The notes under the pieces were generated by a model. The model was not told where the DNA came from and made no database searches. It saw only the letters and a list, made by a program, of their open reading frames with translations. Positions 52,007-61,223 of a stretch of DNA of 64,000 nt are shown here, in pieces. This DNA comes from Rhodoligotrophos sp. CJ14 (GTDB lineage: Bacteria; Pseudomonadota; Alphaproteobacteria; Rhizobiales; Im1): NCBI RefSeq assembly GCF_038811545.1, contig NZ_CP133319.1, positions 1,731,516 to 1,795,515 of the forward strand. Direction: 5' to 3'. Numbering within the stretch: the stretch's first letter is position 1; the number at the start of each line of letters is the position of its first letter. A program made the translations under genes and the position numbers.

Positions 52007-52022
52007 TGGTACAAATGTTCCA
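52007..52022. promoter_or_regulatory. dyad between soxB and RpiR gene, possible operator
   Basis: TGGTACAAATGTTCCA is a near-palindrome (6 of 8 pairs) in the 111-base gap between the divergent soxB and RpiR genes, with an A/T-rich TACTCTATTTTG alongside. Its place suits an operator for the RpiR protein or for a sox activator. No half-site consensus for this subgroup is known to me. Confidence 0.4.
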
Positions 52023-52049
52023 TACTCTATTTTGTTTGGATCATTCTGA

Positions 52050-52964
52050 ATGCAAGGATTGATCGTGAGCGCCACCGATCACAAGGCCATTCTCGGCAAA
52101 CTGTCGGCCGCCTTTTCCGAGCTTCCGCCGCAATTGGCACAGGCAGCCAAAGCGGTGCTGGACGCCCCGGAAGAGGTCGCCATGCATTCCATGCGCAGGT
52201 TTGCCGCCCGCTTCGGCATTGCGCCCACGACCATGATCCGGCTGGCGAAGCTTGCGGGCTTCGACAGCTATGACGATTTCCGCAAGCCCTTTCAGGAGGC
52301 GTTGCGCGGTGGCGGCGGCTTTGCTGATCGGGCGGAATGGCTGCAGTCCCTTGCCGCGAGCGGCGATGTCGGGGCGGTGGTCGGCGGCATGGCGGAGGCA
52401 AGCCTTTCCAATGTTGAGGCAGCCTTCCGTGGCGCGGACGCCCGCACCATCGCCAGCGCGGCTGATACGCTTCTCAGGGCCCGCAAGGTTCACGTGGTCG
52501 GCATCGGCGGCCTCTACGGTTTTGCCACCTACTTCGCCTATGTCACCCGGATGATGCTGCCGGATGTGCACCTCGCATCCCCGGCGATGGGCTCCGTCGT
52601 CGACGAGCTGGCCGGCCTCACGGCGCGCGATGCCCTTCTGGTCCTGAGCATCGCACCCTATGCACGCGAAACCGTCCGGACCGCGGATCTGGCTGTGGAG
52701 CGTCGCGCCGCCGTCATTGGGGTCACCGACAGTCTCGCGTCACCGCTTGCTCAAAGGGCATCGCACCTTCTGGTCGTGCCCGCGGCCAGCCCTCAATTCT
52801 TCCCCTCGCAGACCGCCTTGGTCGCCATGTTGGAGACCCTGGTTGCAGCCGTCGTCTCCCGTGGCGACCGTTCTCTCGTCTCTCGCATCAAGGCGGTTGA
52901 TCGTTTCCGCGAGCAGCAGGGCATCTATTGGCGGAATTCCAAGTCCGAGGCGAAGTTGACGTAG
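52050..52964 (+). CDS. MurR/RpiR family regulator, divergent to sox
   Basis: A 304-residue regulator with an N-terminal HTH_6 domain (about residues 15-90, RRFAARFGIAPTTMIRLAKLAGFDSYDDFRKPFQ) and a C-terminal SIS domain (about 130-275, RARKVHVVGIGGLYGFATYFAYV, DALLVLSIAPYARETVRTADLA). Divergence from soxBDAG makes sarcosine oxidase its likely target; effector unknown. GTG 52065 with AAGGA 6 bases before it is a plausible alternative start, as ATG 52050 has no clear ribosome site. Confidence 0.92.
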   Translation: MQGLIVSATDHKAILGKLSAAFSELPPQLAQAAKAVLDAPEEVAMHSMRRFAARFGIAPTTMIRLAKLAGFDSYDDFRKPFQEALRGGGGFADRAEWLQSLAASGDVGAVVGGMAEASLSNVEAAFRGADARTIASAADTLLRARKVHVVGIGGLYGFATYFAYVTRMMLPDVHLASPAMGSVVDELAGLTARDALLVLSIAPYARETVRTADLAVERRAAVIGVTDSLASPLAQRASHLLVVPAASPQFFPSQTALVAMLETLVAAVVSRGDRSLVSRIKAVDRFREQQGIYWRNSKSEAKLT

Positions 52965-53071
52965 CGTCCCAACCTCCCCCCTCACGCATAGCACGCTTGC
53001 ACCAGCGGCGGTCCACAGCGCAGGTAGGGCGTGTTAGCTTTTGCACACGTGCCAAAGTGAAGGGAGAACGG

Positions 53072-53872
53072 ATGGCGAGACTGCTGGGTAAGGTAGCTTT
53101 GGTGACCAGTGCGGGCTCCATGGGCCCCGGCTGGGGCCATGGCAAGGCAATATCGACCCTTTTTGCGCGCGAAAGCGCCCAGATCTTCGCGGTCGACGCC
53201 AGTCGTGAAGCCGCTGAAGAGACCCGTTCCATTATCGACGACGAATGCGGAATCTGCGCCACATTCGCCGCGGATGTCTCAAAATCGGACGATGTTGAAC
53301 GGGCGGTGGCTGCCTGCCTGTCCGCGTTCGGCCGCATCGACATTCTCGTCAACAGCGTCAGCGTCATTCGCATGGGCGGTGTGGTCGAACTCTCCGAAGA
53401 GGACTGGACCCGGGCCAATGACATCAACCTGAAGAGCGTCTTCCTGACCTGCAAATATGTCTTGCCGCATATGGAGCGTCAGGGTTCGGGCGCCATCATC
53501 AACATTTCGTCCATCGCCGCCATTCGCTACACCGGCATCCCCTATGCGAGCTATTACGCCAGCAAGGGAGCCCTCCTCTCGCTGACCAGAGGCATCGCGC
53601 TGGAATATGCCCGCAAAGGAATAAGAGCGAATGCGATCCTGCCCGGTATGATCGATACACCCCTCATCTATGGCGACGTTGCAAAGGCCTATGACGCAGA
53701 CGCAGATCAGGCCACCGTCAAGGCGAAACGCGACGCTTTGTGCCCCACTGGACGCATGGGTGATGCCTGGGACGTGGCCTATGCGGCCTTGTATCTTGCC
53801 TCCGACGAAGCGAAATATGTAACCGGAACTGAACTTGTGGTGGACGGCGGCATCTCGGCGAAATTTGCTTGA
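53072..53872 (+). CDS. SDR family oxidoreductase with atypical glycine motif
   Basis: A 266-residue SDR protein. The NAD motif is TSAGSMGPGWGHGKAI (residues 12-27) instead of TGxxxGxG with usual spacing: three extra residues lie between the glycines. Other parts are standard: the NSVSV equivalent of NNAG near 95, NISSIAAIRYTGIPYASYYASKGALL with the Ser-Tyr-Lys triad, and a VVDGG end. Asp after strand two (AVDASREAAE) indicates NAD. It has AAGGGAGA before ATG 53072. The thiolase gene follows after 59 bases on the same strand, suggesting one pathway. Confidence 0.9.
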   Translation: MARLLGKVALVTSAGSMGPGWGHGKAISTLFARESAQIFAVDASREAAEETRSIIDDECGICATFAADVSKSDDVERAVAACLSAFGRIDILVNSVSVIRMGGVVELSEEDWTRANDINLKSVFLTCKYVLPHMERQGSGAIINISSIAAIRYTGIPYASYYASKGALLSLTRGIALEYARKGIRANAILPGMIDTPLIYGDVAKAYDADADQATVKAKRDALCPTGRMGDAWDVAYAALYLASDEAKYVTGTELVVDGGISAKFA

Positions 53873-53931
53873 CCCGCAATCTGCACCAACGAGCAACAAT
53901 TCTCGCGAAACTCTAACAAGGATCAAAGCGG

Positions 53932-55092
53932 ATGGGCTGTATCGTAGGATGGGCGCACTCCCAGTTCGGCAAACTGGAGGGGCAGGCCCTCGAGGACATG
54001 ATCGCGCGTGTGGCGCATGACGCCGTCAAGGACGCCGGGATCGAGTTCTCTGATATCGACGCGATCTATGTCGGCAATTTCGGTGGTTTCGAGAAGCAGA
54101 GCTTCCCGGCGGCCTTCGCTCTGGATGCAGATCCTGCCCTGCGCTTCAAGCCGGCAACGCGCGTGGAGAATGCATGCGCCACCGGCTCGGCCGCGGTGCA
54201 AATGGGCTTGAACGAGATCTACGCCAAGAAGAGCCGCTTCGTGCTCGTGGTGGGCGCCGAGAAGATGACGGCTGCCTCCGGCGCCGAGATTGGCGACGCG
54301 CTGCTCAATGCATCCTACCGCAAGACCGAGGCTGACACGCCCGGCGGCTTTGCCGGTGTCTTTGCCCGCATCCAGGATCTTTATCAGCAGCGCTATGGCG
54401 ACCAGTCCGAGGCAACCGCCCGCATCGCCGCCAAGAACCACAAGAACGGCGTGGAGAACCCCTATGCGCAGATGCGCAAGGATTTCGGCTTCGAGTTCTG
54501 CAATAGCGTCAGCGACAAGAACCCGATCGTTGTCGGCCAGATCCGCCGCACCGACTGCTCGCTCGTCTCCGATGGCGCCGCTGCGATCGTGCTGACGGAT
54601 GTGGAAACGGCGATGCGCATGCCGAAGGCGGTCCACTTCCGTGGCATCGGCCATGCCCAAGATTACTTGCCGATGGCCAAGCGCGACATCGTTGCCTTTG
54701 AGGGCTGCGAAGCCGCCTGGAAGAAGGCTCATGAGCAGGCCGGAACGAGCCTCGATGACCTCTCCTTCGTCGAGACCCATGACTGCTTCACCATCGCCGA
54801 GCTGATCGAATACGAGGCGATGGGTCTCACCCCGCGCGGCCAGGGCGCGCGCGCCATCAATGAGGGCTGGACCGAGAAGGACGGCAAGCTCCCCGTCAAT
54901 CCGTCCGGCGGCCTCAAGTCGAAGGGTCACCCGATCGGCGCGACCGGCGTGTCCATGCACATCATGGCCTCCATGCAGCTTCTCGGTCAGGCTGGCGGCA
55001 TGCAGGTGAAGGATCCTAAGCTCGCCGGCATCTTCAACATGGGTGGCGCGGCAGTCGCCAATTACGTCTCGATCCTCGAGCGTCTGCGCTAA
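53932..55092 (+). CDS. SCP2-type thiolase / acetyl-CoA acetyltransferase-like protein
   Basis: A 386-residue thiolase-fold protein. The nucleophile Cys is in RVENACATGSAAVQMG, the catalytic His in FVETHDCFTIAELI and the second Cys/His region is PSGGLKSKGHPIGATGVSMHIM. The missing C-terminal Cys of degradative thiolases (CxG near the end is GGAAVANYVSILER) places it with SCP2/nonspecific-lipid-transfer thiolases, which often cleave branched or steroid-like acyl-CoAs, usually with an OB-fold DUF35 partner. None is present. It may act on the product of the preceding SDR; substrate unknown. Confidence 0.88.
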   Translation: MGCIVGWAHSQFGKLEGQALEDMIARVAHDAVKDAGIEFSDIDAIYVGNFGGFEKQSFPAAFALDADPALRFKPATRVENACATGSAAVQMGLNEIYAKKSRFVLVVGAEKMTAASGAEIGDALLNASYRKTEADTPGGFAGVFARIQDLYQQRYGDQSEATARIAAKNHKNGVENPYAQMRKDFGFEFCNSVSDKNPIVVGQIRRTDCSLVSDGAAAIVLTDVETAMRMPKAVHFRGIGHAQDYLPMAKRDIVAFEGCEAAWKKAHEQAGTSLDDLSFVETHDCFTIAELIEYEAMGLTPRGQGARAINEGWTEKDGKLPVNPSGGLKSKGHPIGATGVSMHIMASMQLLGQAGGMQVKDPKLAGIFNMGGAAVANYVSILERLR

Positions 55093-55110
55093 TCCAGCAC
55101 ACTTGCGGCA

Positions 55111-55139
55111 GCGGCGGTCCGTCTTTGCATGGCCGCCGC
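55111..55139 (+). terminator. weak hairpin after thiolase gene
   Basis: GCGGCGG and CCGCCGC (7-bp pair, 15-base loop) begin 18 bases after the thiolase stop. No T-run, so a terminator role is uncertain. Confidence 0.3.
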
Positions 55140-55205
55140 AGCTTCCGCTTGACCCCAGCCCGCAAACCGCTCTTGATTGCGCATTCACGCGCAATGAGGG
55201 CTTTC

Positions 55206-55625
55206 ATGCCGCTTCGTTCTCTGCTCACGCTCATAGCTGTGCTGTTCAACCTCGCTGCCATCCCCGCGCACGCTCAGGAACGGAAATGGCACAATGCCGA
55301 GGCCATTCAGTCACAACTCTATTTCGGCCTGCGCAGCAAGGATGGCGCTGGCGTTTCCGAGCAAGCCTGGGCCCGTTTCCTCTCCGAGGTGGTCACCCCA
55401 CGCTTCCCCGACGGGCTGACGGTGCTCAGCGCTTACGGCCAGAGCCGCGATCAGGCTTCAGCGCCGGCTTTGACGACGGCTGAAACCACCAAGCTCCTGC
55501 TGATCGTTCACCCCGACACTCACGACGCGCAGAAAAAGCTTGGTGAGATCAAGGCCGAATATGTGAAGCGCTTCAAGCAGGACTCGGTCTTCCAGGTCGA
55601 GGTGCCCGCCCGCATTGTAGAGTGA
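55206..55625 (+). CDS. secreted DUF3574 protein
   Basis: A 139-residue exported protein. After a signal peptide (SLLTLIAVLFNLAAIPAHAQ) it has the DUF3574 core: SQLYFGLRSKDGAGVSEQAWARFLSEVVTPRFPDGLTVLSAYGQ, and KLLLIVHPDTHDAQKKLGEIKAEYVKRF. No function is known for the family. ATG 55206 is preferred because GAGGG lies 5 bases upstream; starts at 55194 and 55125 are possible. It is convergent with folD2, 6 bases apart. Confidence 0.86.
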   Translation: MPLRSLLTLIAVLFNLAAIPAHAQERKWHNAEAIQSQLYFGLRSKDGAGVSEQAWARFLSEVVTPRFPDGLTVLSAYGQSRDQASAPALTTAETTKLLLIVHPDTHDAQKKLGEIKAEYVKRFKQDSVFQVEVPARIVE

Positions 55626-55631
55626 TGCTGA

Positions 55632-56549
55632 TCAGTTCAAATAAACCGCTTCGGTCGTGGCAAAGCTCTTCTCATAGGCCGCGCGCTGCAGGGATGCGGC
55701 TCTGACCGCATTGCGCATCAGCGTTGCGACGGTTACAGGGCCGACCCCGCCGGGCACGGGCGTGATCCAGCCGGCAACCGCAACGCAGCTGTCGAAATCT
55801 GCATCCCCCACCACCTTGGCACTGCCATCAGGCAAGCTGACCTGATTGATGCCGATATCGATCAAAGCGGCACCCGGCTTGAGCATCTCGGCCGTGACCA
55901 GCCCGGGTTTGCCCACCGCCACGAACACCGCATCCGCTTGGCGGGAATGAATAGCCAGATTACGGGTCATCGCATGGCATACGGTGACCGTGGCGCCCGC
56001 CCCCATCAGCAGGAAGGCGATGGGCTTACCCACGATTTCCGAATGGCCGATCACCACCACCTCGAGCCCTTCGAGCTTGAGCGGCGTCGTCTTGAGGATC
56101 TCGACCGCCGCAACCGCCGTGCAGGGTCCCATGACCAGGTCATTATAGACGATGTCGCCGATCGAGGCCGGATGCAGCCCTTCCACATCCTTGAACGGAT
56201 GCACCGCCCGCTGCACCGCCCGCACCGGGATGTGCTTCGGCAGTGGCCGCTGGATGATGACCCCGCTGACCCGCGGGTCCACATTGAGGCCGTGAATGAT
56301 GCCGAGCAACTCGTCCGCTCCCGTCGTATCCGGATAGAAGCGGTCCTCGAAGGCAATGCCGACCTTCTCGGCAATACGTGCCTGATTGCGGATATAGAGC
56401 TCGGCCGGCTTGCTGTCGCCCACCGCGATCGACACCAGCCGCACCGGCCAGCCGCTCTCCTTGAGTGCTGCGGCGTCCTCATGAATGGTTTCGTGCATGG
56501 CTGCCGCAATCTGGCGGCCATCCAGCAGTTTATGGGTGAAGTCCGTCAT
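55632..56549 (-). CDS. FolD paralogue with altered catalytic residues
   Basis: A 305-residue methylene-H4F dehydrogenase/cyclohydrolase family protein. Fold and NAD(P) motifs are intact ([58 protein letters not shown]). In bifunctional FolD the Tyr-x3-Lys, Gln and Asp residues act together; here Tyr52 and Gln100 are kept but Lys is Gln56 (LYIRNQARIA) and KDVDG is KDVEG (Glu123). In the human enzyme, changing this Lys abolishes cyclohydrolase while dehydrogenase can remain, so this copy may be a one-way dehydrogenase. It lies 159 bases after canonical FolD, same strand; GGA precedes the ATG. Confidence 0.9.
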   Translation of the reverse strand: MTDFTHKLLDGRQIAAAMHETIHEDAAALKESGWPVRLVSIAVGDSKPAELYIRNQARIAEKVGIAFEDRFYPDTTGADELLGIIHGLNVDPRVSGVIIQRPLPKHIPVRAVQRAVHPFKDVEGLHPASIGDIVYNDLVMGPCTAVAAVEILKTTPLKLEGLEVVVIGHSEIVGKPIAFLLMGAGATVTVCHAMTRNLAIHSRQADAVFVAVGKPGLVTAEMLKPGAALIDIGINQVSLPDGSAKVVGDADFDSCVAVAGWITPVPGGVGPVTVATLMRNAVRAASLQRAAYEKSFATTEAVYLN

Positions 56550-56708
56550 TCGAATGTCCTCGATACACGAGCGGCCCGGCCAGAGCCAAATCCACGCCCC
56601 GCGCCGGGGGTGAGCATTGCTCCGGGAGCACGAACAAATCATGACGTTCTAATAGCCATGCCCCAGCTCCGACGAGGGCATCCGAGGTCGCATGACTGAG
56701 GATTGTCT

Positions 56709-57617
56709 CTACGCCGCCTCCTCCAGAAGGCTGGGCTCAGGCAAGCCATTGGTGCGGCAGGTTGCGGTGAGTGTATTCGCCAGCAGGCACGCAATCGTCA
56801 TCGGACCCACCCCACCCGGCACGGGCGTGATCGCGCCGGCCACCGCCGAGGCTGAGGCAAAGTCCACATCCCCCACCAGCTTATGCTTGTCGGGCCCTTT
56901 CTCCGGCGCCGGCACGCGATTGATCCCGACATCGATCACTGCCGCCCCCGGTTTGATCCAATCGCCTTTGATCATCTCCGGCCGCCCGACCGCCGCCACC
57001 AGAATATCCGCGCGCCGGCAGATCCCCGGCAAGTCGCGGCTCTTGGAATGCGCGATGGTCACCGTGCAGCTCTGTTGCAGCAACAGCTGCGCCATGGGCT
57101 TGCCCACGATATTGGACCGCCCCACCACGACAGCTTCCAGCCCCGAAAGATCGCCCAGCGTGTCCCTCAGCAGCATGAGGCAACCGAGCGGCGTGCACGG
57201 GACGATCGCCTCCTGTCCGGTGGCGAGCAGGCCGGCATTGACCACGTGAAAGCCATCGACGTCCTTTTCCGGACTGATCGCCTCCAGCACCCGCTCGGAA
57301 TTGATCTGAGCAGGCAAAGGCAGCTGCACCAGAATGCCATTCACGGCGGGATCGGCATTGAGCTTGGCGATCAACGCGAGCAAATCTGCCTCCGGGGCAG
57401 AGGCGGCAAGCCTGTGCTCGAAGGAGGCCATGCCGGCCTCGACCGTCTGCTTGGCTTTCGAGCGCACATAGACCGAACTCGCCGGATCATCGCCGACCAG
57501 CACCACCGCAAGCCCGGGCGTGATGCCATGCCGTGTCTTGAGTTCGGCAACCTTGCCGGCGATCTGCGCGCGCAAACGATCGGCGAAGGCTTTGCCATCG
57601 ATGATCCTGGCCGTCAT
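56709..57617 (-). CDS. folD: bifunctional methylene-H4F dehydrogenase/cyclohydrolase
   Basis: A 302-residue canonical FolD. It converts 5,10-methylene-H4F to 10-formyl-H4F. Catalytic residues are present: Tyr50 and Lys54 in VYVRSKAKQ, Gln in GILVQLPLP, and Asp in [12 protein letters not shown] motif [18 protein letters not shown] and the C-terminal [16 protein letters not shown] block are also intact. It lies between the divergent paralogue and fhs, 27 bases after fhs. GGAG sits 5 bases before the ATG. It processes methylene-H4F from sarcosine oxidase or the H4F branch of methylotrophy. Confidence 0.95.
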   Translation of the reverse strand: MTARIIDGKAFADRLRAQIAGKVAELKTRHGITPGLAVVLVGDDPASSVYVRSKAKQTVEAGMASFEHRLAASAPEADLLALIAKLNADPAVNGILVQLPLPAQINSERVLEAISPEKDVDGFHVVNAGLLATGQEAIVPCTPLGCLMLLRDTLGDLSGLEAVVVGRSNIVGKPMAQLLLQQSCTVTIAHSKSRDLPGICRRADILVAAVGRPEMIKGDWIKPGAAVIDVGINRVPAPEKGPDKHKLVGDVDFASASAVAGAITPVPGGVGPMTIACLLANTLTATCRTNGLPEPSLLEEAA

Positions 57618-57644
57618 GGATTGCTCCTTGTTTTCCGGCAGCTC

Positions 57645-59324
57645 TTAAAAGAGGCCGACGATCTCGCCCGCCTCATTGAGACCAATGACCTCCGCGGCCG
57701 GCTTTTTCGGCAGGCCGGGCATGGTCATGATCTCACCGCAGACGGCGACGATGAATTCTGCGCCGGCGGAGAGCCGCACCTCGCGCACCGGCACCACATG
57801 TTTCGACGGCGCGCCACGCAGATTGGGGTCTGTCGAGAAGGAATATTGCGTCTTGGCCATACAGACGGGGAAATGGCCATAGCCGGCCTTCTCGAAGTCC
57901 GCGAACTGGGCACGCACGGCTTTGTCCGCGATAGCATCGTCTGCCCCATAAATCTCGCGGCAAATGGTACGCACCTTTTCCCACAGCGGCATGTCATCCG
58001 GGTAAAGCGTGCGGAACTGCGCATGCTCGTCTTCCGCCAATGCGGCAACCTTGACCGCCAGCTCGCGAATACCTTCCGACCCCTTGGCCCAATGTTCGCA
58101 GACCACCGCCTCGACCCCGAATTCCTTGCAGAACTTCTGGATCGCCTCGATCTCAGCAAGGGTATCCGTGCCGAACCGGTTGATCCCAACCACCGCCGGC
58201 ACGCCGAACTTGGCGACGTTCCGCAAGTGCCGGCCAAGATTGGCGGCGCCCTTGATCACCGCCTCCACATTCTCTTTGTTCAGATCTTCTTTGGCGACCC
58301 CGCCGTGATGCTTGAGCGCCCTGACCGTGGCGACCACGACAGCCGCCGAGGGCTTGAGCCCGGCCTTGCGGCACTTGATGTCGAAGAACTTCTCCGCCCC
58401 CAGATCCGCGCCGAATCCCGCTTCCGTCACCACGAAATCCGCCAGCTTGAGCGCGGTCTTGGTGGCGACCACCGAGTTGCAGCCATGGGCGATATTGGCG
58501 AATGGCCCGCCATGGATGAGCGCCGGATTATTCTCGAGCGTCTGGACGAGATTGGGCTGCATGGCTTGCTGCAGCAGCACGGTCATGGCGCCGGCGGCCT
58601 TGATATCCGCCGCAGTGACCGGTGACTTGTCCCGCCGATAACCTACGACGATATTGCCGAGCCGTCGCTCCAGATCGCTGAGGTCATTGGCAAGGCACAG
58701 GATTGCCATCACTTCCGATGCGACGGTGATATCGAAGCCTGCCTCGCGTGGGAAGCCGTTTGTGACGCCGCCCAGCGAGGTCACGATCGAGCGCAGGGCC
58801 CGGTCGTTCATGTCGAGCACGCGCCGGAACGCCACGCGGCGCGTATCGATATTCTGCTCGTTGCCCCAATAAATGTGATTGTCGACCATCGCCGCCAGCA
58901 GATTGTGGGCAGACGTGATCGCGTGGAAATCACCCGTGAAATGGAGGTTGATGTCCTCCATCGGAATGACCTGAGCATAGCCGCCGCCGGCCGCCCCACC
59001 CTTCATGCCGAAGCACGGGCCGAGTGAAGGCTCGCGGATGCAGATCACCGCCTTGCGCCCAATGCTGTTGAGCCCATCCCCGAGCCCCACCGTCGTGGTG
59101 GTCTTGCCCTCGCCCGCGGGCGTCGGGCTGATGGCGGTGACGAGGATCAGGTGACCGTTGGGCCGATCCTTGAGCGACGCAATGAACTTCGCCGAGATCT
59201 TTGCCTTGTCATGGCCGAAGGGCAGTAGATCGCTTGGCGGAATGCCGAGCTTCTCACCGACCTCCTGAATGGGTTTCGGCGTTGCTTCCCGGGCAATCTC
59301 GATATCGCTTTTGACAGTCCCCAT
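57645..59324 (-). CDS. fhs: formate-tetrahydrofolate ligase
   Basis: A 559-residue full-length formyl-H4F synthetase, which interconverts formate plus H4F and 10-formyl-H4F with ATP. It opens [28 protein letters not shown], then the P-loop [62 protein letters not shown], and [12 protein letters not shown] near the end. ATG 59324 has AGGAG 7 bases upstream; a longer frame from 59417 lacks support. In Fhs-containing methylotrophs it links formate to the serine cycle. Confidence 0.96.
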   Translation of the reverse strand: MGTVKSDIEIAREATPKPIQEVGEKLGIPPSDLLPFGHDKAKISAKFIASLKDRPNGHLILVTAISPTPAGEGKTTTTVGLGDGLNSIGRKAVICIREPSLGPCFGMKGGAAGGGYAQVIPMEDINLHFTGDFHAITSAHNLLAAMVDNHIYWGNEQNIDTRRVAFRRVLDMNDRALRSIVTSLGGVTNGFPREAGFDITVASEVMAILCLANDLSDLERRLGNIVVGYRRDKSPVTAADIKAAGAMTVLLQQAMQPNLVQTLENNPALIHGGPFANIAHGCNSVVATKTALKLADFVVTEAGFGADLGAEKFFDIKCRKAGLKPSAAVVVATVRALKHHGGVAKEDLNKENVEAVIKGAANLGRHLRNVAKFGVPAVVGINRFGTDTLAEIEAIQKFCKEFGVEAVVCEHWAKGSEGIRELAVKVAALAEDEHAQFRTLYPDDMPLWEKVRTICREIYGADDAIADKAVRAQFADFEKAGYGHFPVCMAKTQYSFSTDPNLRGAPSKHVVPVREVRLSAGAEFIVAVCGEIMTMPGLPKKPAAEVIGLNEAGEIVGLF

Positions 59325-59478
59325 CTGCGCGCTCCTCTTCACCCATACTGCGTCGGCTGACTGGCCGCCTTCCGCCCTCTCCCGCATCCAGCGGCATGCA
59401 CGAGTCTCGTGACCCACGCGCTACCATAGAGCCGGGCGGGAGCAAATTACATTTCTCAAGAGAGATTATTTTTTACTT

Positions 59479-60291
59479 CTATTCAACAGGCCAGATCAGC
59501 TCCCCGCGTCCCAGAACTGCCATGTCGCCTGAAAAGCGGAGCCATCCGCTCCCAGCCGCCTCGGACCTGAACGCGAAACCTTTCTGCGCCACTTCGCGGA
59601 AGAGAAGCCTCAAGAATACGTCATCCGCCTGACCGGAACCGACAAAGCTTGGACTTGTGGATAATGGCGCCCGACCAAGGACGATCGTGCCGCGCCGCAT
59701 GAGATATCCGGGCAGCGCCCCCGCCTGGCCGCCAATCAGCAGGCTTCCCGCGATCATCCGGCTGCCCGCATACGCACCCGCGTTGCCGCCGATCGCGATG
59801 AGCCCGCGCCGCATTCTGTCCCCGGCGCGCGCGCCCGCATTCCCGGCAATCCTGAGCACCCCGCCGCGCATCCCGGCCATCTCGCCCGGCAATGGCCCTC
59901 CGGCGAGATCACCCGCCTGGCCTCGAATCTCGATAACGCCGCCAGCCATGCCCGACCCCGCAAGCCGCCCGGCATTGCCTTTGATAGTGACCTCGCCACC
60001 GGACATGAGCCTTCCCGCCTGCTGGCCCACATCGCCCTCAACAATGATGCTGCCGCCGCTCATCTTGAGGCCCACATAGTCGAACCGCTCGCTCCCACCC
60101 TCGAACCGGAGGGATTGGGCATCATCTCCGCTGATGTTGAAGAGATCCCCGACGGTGAGCGTTTCCCGTGTCGTGCTGATGACGGCCTTAGCGATGTCGC
60201 GATGAGATTTGCCTGCGATCGCGTCAGGCGTAAGGCTCGAAAGATCAACCCTCTGCTCGGGTTCGGCCTTCAGGCGGAAGCAGATGGTCAT
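59479..60291 (-). CDS. fhcC: formyltransferase/hydrolase complex subunit C
   Basis: A 270-residue subunit of the Fhc complex, related to archaeal FwdC. Most of it is a right-handed beta-helix made of GxxGxxxGxxMxxG repeats (about residues 80-210: GDVGQQAGRLMSGG, GNAGRLAGSGMAGG, GQAGDLAGGPLPGEMAGMRGG, GNAGARAGDRMRRG, GNAGAYAGSRMIAG). In methylotrophs it holds FhcA and FhcB together. It is the last gene of fhcBADC; its ATG overlaps the fhcD stop (ATGA). The gap of 154 bases to fhs has no obvious terminator. Confidence 0.95.
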   Translation of the reverse strand: MTICFRLKAEPEQRVDLSSLTPDAIAGKSHRDIAKAVISTTRETLTVGDLFNISGDDAQSLRFEGGSERFDYVGLKMSGGSIIVEGDVGQQAGRLMSGGEVTIKGNAGRLAGSGMAGGVIEIRGQAGDLAGGPLPGEMAGMRGGVLRIAGNAGARAGDRMRRGLIAIGGNAGAYAGSRMIAGSLLIGGQAGALPGYLMRRGTIVLGRAPLSTSPSFVGSGQADDVFLRLLFREVAQKGFAFRSEAAGSGWLRFSGDMAVLGRGELIWPVE

Positions 60292-61223
60292 GCAAGCTCC
60301 CGCAAGTGGTAATGGAACTTGCCGAGCTTGCCGCCGTAATTGCCGGCGGTGATCCGCAAGGGTCCCTTGTCCGGCCCCAGCGCCGCCGCTGCATGGAGCC
60401 CTGCGCGCATCGCATCTCTCACCGCCTGATCATTGAGGCCGTCGATCACGATTTCCATGACCGCCCCCACCTCATCGCTGAGCGCGGTATGCGTCACCGC
60501 CCGCAATGTCGGGCAATACGCATCATTGGTGGAGGCCATCATGGTCTTATAGCGCGAGCCGACCTTGGAGCCTGAACGCACAATGCCGCCCGGAAAAGGC
60601 AAAATCACATCCCGCACCTTGGCAATGGCCTGCACGGCAGCCTCCGCCGCCCTGAGCGCCCTGGCACGGTCGCGGGCGAGGAACAACAGATTGCCGCCAC
60701 CGACCGCTGCCTTGGTCAAGCCGGTCGTCGCCTCGCAGACGAATTCGCCATCCATCACGGGAACCCGCCAATAGCGCCGCCCGCCAATCCGCTTTGCGAT
60801 CTGGAAGCCGTCGCCGAAATAGCGCAAATTTGCACCGAGCTTGAGCCGATCGGAACTATCGAGCCCCGCATAACAGGCCGAGCCCGGGCTGGTGAGCACG
60901 CATTGCCCAACCCGTGCCTCCAGCTGCTTCTGCAGCGCATCGGTCGAAATGGCGAAGAGCAGCACGCGCACGCCAGGCCGGCCGTCCGGTGTCTCATCCG
61001 GGCTGACCGTGCCATCGATACCGGCCTCGCAGCCGCAGCCGATCACCGAGGTGGCAAAGCCCGTCATCGTCACAGCCGCCTGCCGCGCCCAACGTAAGCT
61101 GTCAGCGGTGATCACAACCGCTGTTGCGCGCATGCCAAAGGCCTCCGCAAACGTGTCTTCGACCACCACCCCGCCGAGCATGAGGGGTACGGTGGTGGGA
61201 TCTGAGGTCATCTGCTCAGACAT
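60288..61223 (-). CDS. fhcD: formylmethanofuran-H4MPT formyltransferase
   Basis: A 311-residue formyltransferase that moves the formyl group between dephospho-H4MPT and the methanofuran analogue. Blocks match archaeal Ftr: GGVVVEDTFAEAFGMRATAVVITAD, GFATSVIGCGCEAGID, PDETPDGRPGV, GGRRYWRVPVMDGEF, VGSRYKTMMASTNDAYCPTL. The start is uncertain: ATG 61223 overlaps fhcA by 16 bases, and ATG 61211 overlaps by 4 (ATGA). It follows fhcA in the operon. Confidence 0.95.
   Translation of the reverse strand: MSEQMTSDPTTVPLMLGGVVVEDTFAEAFGMRATAVVITADSLRWARQAAVTMTGFATSVIGCGCEAGIDGTVSPDETPDGRPGVRVLLFAISTDALQKQLEARVGQCVLTSPGSACYAGLDSSDRLKLGANLRYFGDGFQIAKRIGGRRYWRVPVMDGEFVCEATTGLTKAAVGGGNLLFLARDRARALRAAEAAVQAIAKVRDVILPFPGGIVRSGSKVGSRYKTMMASTNDAYCPTLRAVTHTALSDEVGAVMEIVIDGLNDQAVRDAMRAGLHAAAALGPDKGPLRITAGNYGGKLGKFHYHLRELA

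Noticed and set aside
56883..58625. 580-codon plus-strand open frame opposite folD and fhs
   Set aside because: Antisense shadow of two certain enzymes; no domain or ribosome site supports it.
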